Shown one piece after another: positions 62,601 through 64,000 of a stretch of DNA of 64,000 nucleotides. The translations under genes and the position numbers were made by a program. How positions within the stretch are numbered: the stretch's first letter is position 1; every line of letters starts with the position of its first letter. Below the pieces are notes generated by a model. The model was given only the letters and a program-made list of their open reading frames with translations, was not told where the DNA came from and did no database searches. Source of the DNA: Massilia phosphatilytica (GTDB taxonomy: Bacteria; Pseudomonadota; Gammaproteobacteria; Burkholderiales; Burkholderiaceae_D); contig NZ_PUIP01000001.1 of NCBI RefSeq assembly GCF_002968015.1, positions 682,001 through 746,000 on the forward strand, written 5' to 3'.

Positions 62601-64000
62601 GGCAACGAGGGCGCCGCATCGACCACGACGACCGTCGTCGTCGACACGTCCGTCGCCGCCCCGGGCCTGGCGGCCATCACCGACACGGGCACGAGCGCCA
62701 CCGACGGCATCACGAAGGACGGCACGGTCGGCGTGACCCTGGCGTCCGACGTCGCCGGCTGGGAATACAGCGTCGACGGCGGCGCGCACTGGACCACGGG
62801 CAGCGGCACGAGCTTCACGCTGCCCGAGGGCAGCCATGCGATCGGCCAGGTCCAGGTGCGCCAGACCGATACGGCCGGCAACCTGAGTGCCGTCCAGGCG
62901 GGCACGCAGGCCATCACCGTGGACACCACGCTGGCCGCACCCGTGTTCGCGCTGTCGAGCGACACGGGCGCGAGCGCCACGGACGGCATCACGCAGGACG
63001 GCACGGTCGGCGTGACCCCGGCGGGCGATGCCGTGGGCTGGGAATACAGCGTCGACGGCGGCACGCACTGGACGACGGGCAGCGGCACGAGCTTCACGCT
63101 GGGCGAAGGCAACCATGCGATCGGTACGGTGCAGGTGCGCCAGACCGACGCGGCCGGCAACACGAGCACGGCCACGAACGCGGGGGCGCTCACGGTCGCG
63201 ACCACCGTTACGGCCCCGGGCCTCTCGCTGTCCAGCGACACGGGCGCGAGCGCCACCGACGGCGTCACGAAGGTCGGCACGGTCGGCGTGAGCCTGGCGG
63301 GAACCGTCGCCAGCTGGGAATACAGCGTCGACGGCGGCGCGCACTGGACGGCCGGCAGCGGCACGAGCTTCACGCTGGCCGAAGGCAGCTATGCCACCGG
63401 CGCGCTGCAGGTACGCCAGACCGACCTGGCCGGCAACACGAGCAGCGCCGGGTCGAACACGCAGGCGATCAAGGTCGACGCGACGATCGCCGCGCCCACG
63501 TTCGCGCTGTCCAGTGACACGGGCGCGAGCGCCACCGATGGCATCACGAAGGACGGCATGGTCGGCGTGACCCTGGCGGCCGACGTCGCCGGCTGGGAAT
63601 ACAGCGTCGACGGCGGCGCGCACTGGACCGCGGGCAGCGGCACGAGCTTCACGCTGCCCGAGGGCAGCCATGCGATCGGCACAGTGCAGGTGCGCCAGAC
63701 CGATACGGCCGGCAACCTGAGCACCGTCCAGGCGGGCACGCAGGCCATCACCGTGGACACCACGCTGGCCGCACCCGCGTTCGTGCTGTCGAGCGACACG
63801 GGCCTGAGCGCCACCGACGGCATCACGAAGGACGGCACGGTCGGCGTGACCCTGGCGGGCGATGCCGTGGGCTGGGAATACAGCGTCGACGGCGGCACGC
63901 ACTGGACGACGGGCAGCGGCACGAGCTTCACGCTGGGCGAAGGCAACCATGCGATCGGTACGGTGCAGGTGCGCCAGACCGACGCGGCAGGCAACGTCAG
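59637..64000 (+). CDS. Giant repetitive surface or secreted protein with Ig-like repeats (partial)
   Basis: Open for 1454 codons to the window edge with no stop. No N-terminal signal peptide, as expected for type I secretion, whose signal would be C-terminal and out of view. Residues ~1-440 hold repeated GGFV/GGFA blocks (ALANGGFVLGW, LASGGFATVFL, LSDGGFVVSAP, FSGGFASLNRG), resembling a propeller. Then cadherin- or Ig-like segments, including a Big-type domain (TPTFSGSAEAGATVTLYDADG) near 62430-62640, then at least five ~93-residue repeats (GWEYSVDGG.HWTTGSGTSF). Probably an adhesin or biofilm protein. Weak Shine-Dalgarno; start at 59637 is the only ATG in reach. Confidence 0.8.
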   Translation, partial: MTVSGTVLAPAGNTPATYININTDSDRLASGGTVLSYLKQNAGDMVTWTPYPEFDGVVKVLAADNSVLKTISVQADLGVPGSAVNDLTVVALANGGFVLGWSDYTDADNWGTSLKAHYALYDDSGNLQTSGLLSSTSGNNVRIASLASGGFATVFLASGAAHSQQGVVNTFLYNAGSGIYVKQAESYVGDPANNAPGAGADVTKLFMLGEADITALSDGGFVVSAPTYDWVSPNYTPLGDFIFNYSPTGAQENFASGNYWQRVNWNPGQVNDVAMVTAFSGGFASLNRGHNGQWQATLYHDDGSLITTNQLSDQVYHSGVFDTRTYYANNLAPVVTPALDGSMNGINLDDFVTLVDNGSDLIAVLPNASRGFDFAHISKTTGALVSLVGSGIAVPSGATLANPRLLHEGSGFDFTYDVLTQSGSYTVASTYQYGLTAPPVNAAPTVAGIAGDATDFIVGTPQYVDGGNDYADVYDPDSTSFDGGYLNVHQTSGGADGSFSFDLTVGTTQILWGSGAQPDTSNNGTYYATAHAPAVGDKVWYGTGLSTNPADWTLVGTIVADGQNGHDLKIAFSTTETTIPAGAGMSDSYASLLLKYLMYTAPTLGARGFAVTVNDGDGATSTPVGLTMTGTSDQSSTITAAATVAEPVKLPVSADSAGAAVAVFDFTVTDAGGDGLGTRIAALSLDASGTGDFSRVTWLLTGPGIGSAVTGTFNASTHKVVFTGAGIVVAEGAAAEYTIKAYFADPAGAVPGTTYALSIDGDTSVTLATGLSSQMAAVQAPVTNGSGSIVVAGPSVLAVEHTTPTHSPTNADSLTWTVRFGEAVQHLDATDFDVAGLTGETIVVAAAGTNAYTVTVSGGALAGFDGTVTLGLAAGQDVINGDAQALAGLVPTGTDERGWVVDNTAPAAPGQPDLQNASDSGSSQTDDRTNVTTPTFSGSAEAGATVTLYDADGTVLGTGVATGGTWTIHSIGLAPGSHTVSARAVDAAGNEGAASTTTTVVVDTSVAAPGLAAITDTGTSATDGITKDGTVGVTLASDVAGWEYSVDGGAHWTTGSGTSFTLPEGSHAIGQVQVRQTDTAGNLSAVQAGTQAITVDTTLAAPVFALSSDTGASATDGITQDGTVGVTPAGDAVGWEYSVDGGTHWTTGSGTSFTLGEGNHAIGTVQVRQTDAAGNTSTATNAGALTVATTVTAPGLSLSSDTGASATDGVTKVGTVGVSLAGTVASWEYSVDGGAHWTAGSGTSFTLAEGSYATGALQVRQTDLAGNTSSAGSNTQAIKVDATIAAPTFALSSDTGASATDGITKDGMVGVTLAADVAGWEYSVDGGAHWTAGSGTSFTLPEGSHAIGTVQVRQTDTAGNLSTVQAGTQAITVDTTLAAPAFVLSSDTGLSATDGITKDGTVGVTLAGDAVGWEYSVDGGTHWTTGSGTSFTLGEGNHAIGTVQVRQTDAAGNV
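62650..64000 (+). repeat. Tandem 276-279-bp Ig-like repeats, with an 834-bp higher-order copy
   Basis: GGGAATACAG marks five units at 62761, 63040, 63316, 63595 and 63874 (spacings 279, 276, 279, 279). Units 1-2 are nearly identical to units 4-5, an offset of exactly 834 bp, showing that a three-unit block was duplicated recently. Confidence 0.85.

Noticed and set aside
59583..63950. A 1455-codon open frame on the minus strand
   Set aside because: Mirror of the adhesin gene. Composition (Ala/Arg/Gly/Val, repeated RQARGHADRA-like blocks) is that of a GC-rich antisense frame and no domain is recognisable.

Overview
The window is a GC-rich, densely coded bacterial chromosome segment. Gene content (IorAB-type molybdenum hydroxylase, paired short CHR chromate transporters, a soluble multi-HAMP hybrid kinase with a CheR-like partner, RecBCD, ETF-QO, LuxR solo) and overall composition suggest a betaproteobacterium of the Oxalobacteraceae (Massilia/Telluria-like). 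This is inference: no rRNA or other phylogenetic marker is present. No tRNA, insertion sequence, prophage or CRISPR array was seen.

Layout. 1-3.8 kb: a truncated iorB-like gene and iorA-like gene, divergent from a membrane diguanylate cyclase. 3.8-11.3 kb, mostly minus strand: a CsgG-related exported protein whose leader holds three nested inverted repeats; a stress cluster (hsp20, phosphoribosyltransferase, SRPBCC protein, erythromycin-esterase-like protein) with a heat-shock-type promoter; S-formylglutathione hydrolase; a pair of chromate transporter halves; and a 58-residue CxxCxG zinc protein. 11.4-14.5 kb: a UvrD/Rep-type helicase with a LexA box over its promoter, bracketed by two diverged copies of a ~128-bp non-coding element that each carry three DnaA-box-like sites in identical geometry. 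14.5-23 kb: a frameshifted sirtuin gene coupled to an HD hydrolase, glycerol-3-phosphate dehydrogenase, an NmrA-like reductase divergent from an AraC regulator, an M1 aminopeptidase and a GST. 23-35.5 kb is signalling: a CheR-like protein with degraded motifs, a 1637-residue hybrid kinase with six near-identical 92-residue HAMP units, a LuxR solo facing a small HTH regulator, a prolyl oligopeptidase, and a membrane hybrid kinase with receiver and Hpt domains. 35.6-44.9 kb: recC-recB-recD with ATGA overlaps, then a small UBP-type zinc-finger gene.

44.8-59.5 kb: mixed metabolism and envelope genes, including a membrane protein of unknown function, a DUF1697 gene coupled to a MarR-GNAT fusion, motA without motB, PBP7-type endopeptidase, sulfate-binding protein, a DUF882 peptidase, DUF378 protein, phosphodiesterase, a polar amino-acid ABC transporter lacking its ATPase, ETF-QO, and an SDR/hydrolase/thioesterase run. 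59.6 kb to the end: the first ~1450 codons of a giant repetitive surface or secreted protein with ~93-residue repeats, running off the window.

The most unusual items are the DnaA-box element pair around the SOS-type helicase, the nested palindrome before the CsgG-like gene, the hsp20-centred cluster that parallels mycobacterial hspX-Rv2030c, and the heat-shock promoter plus putative RNA thermometer of hsp20.
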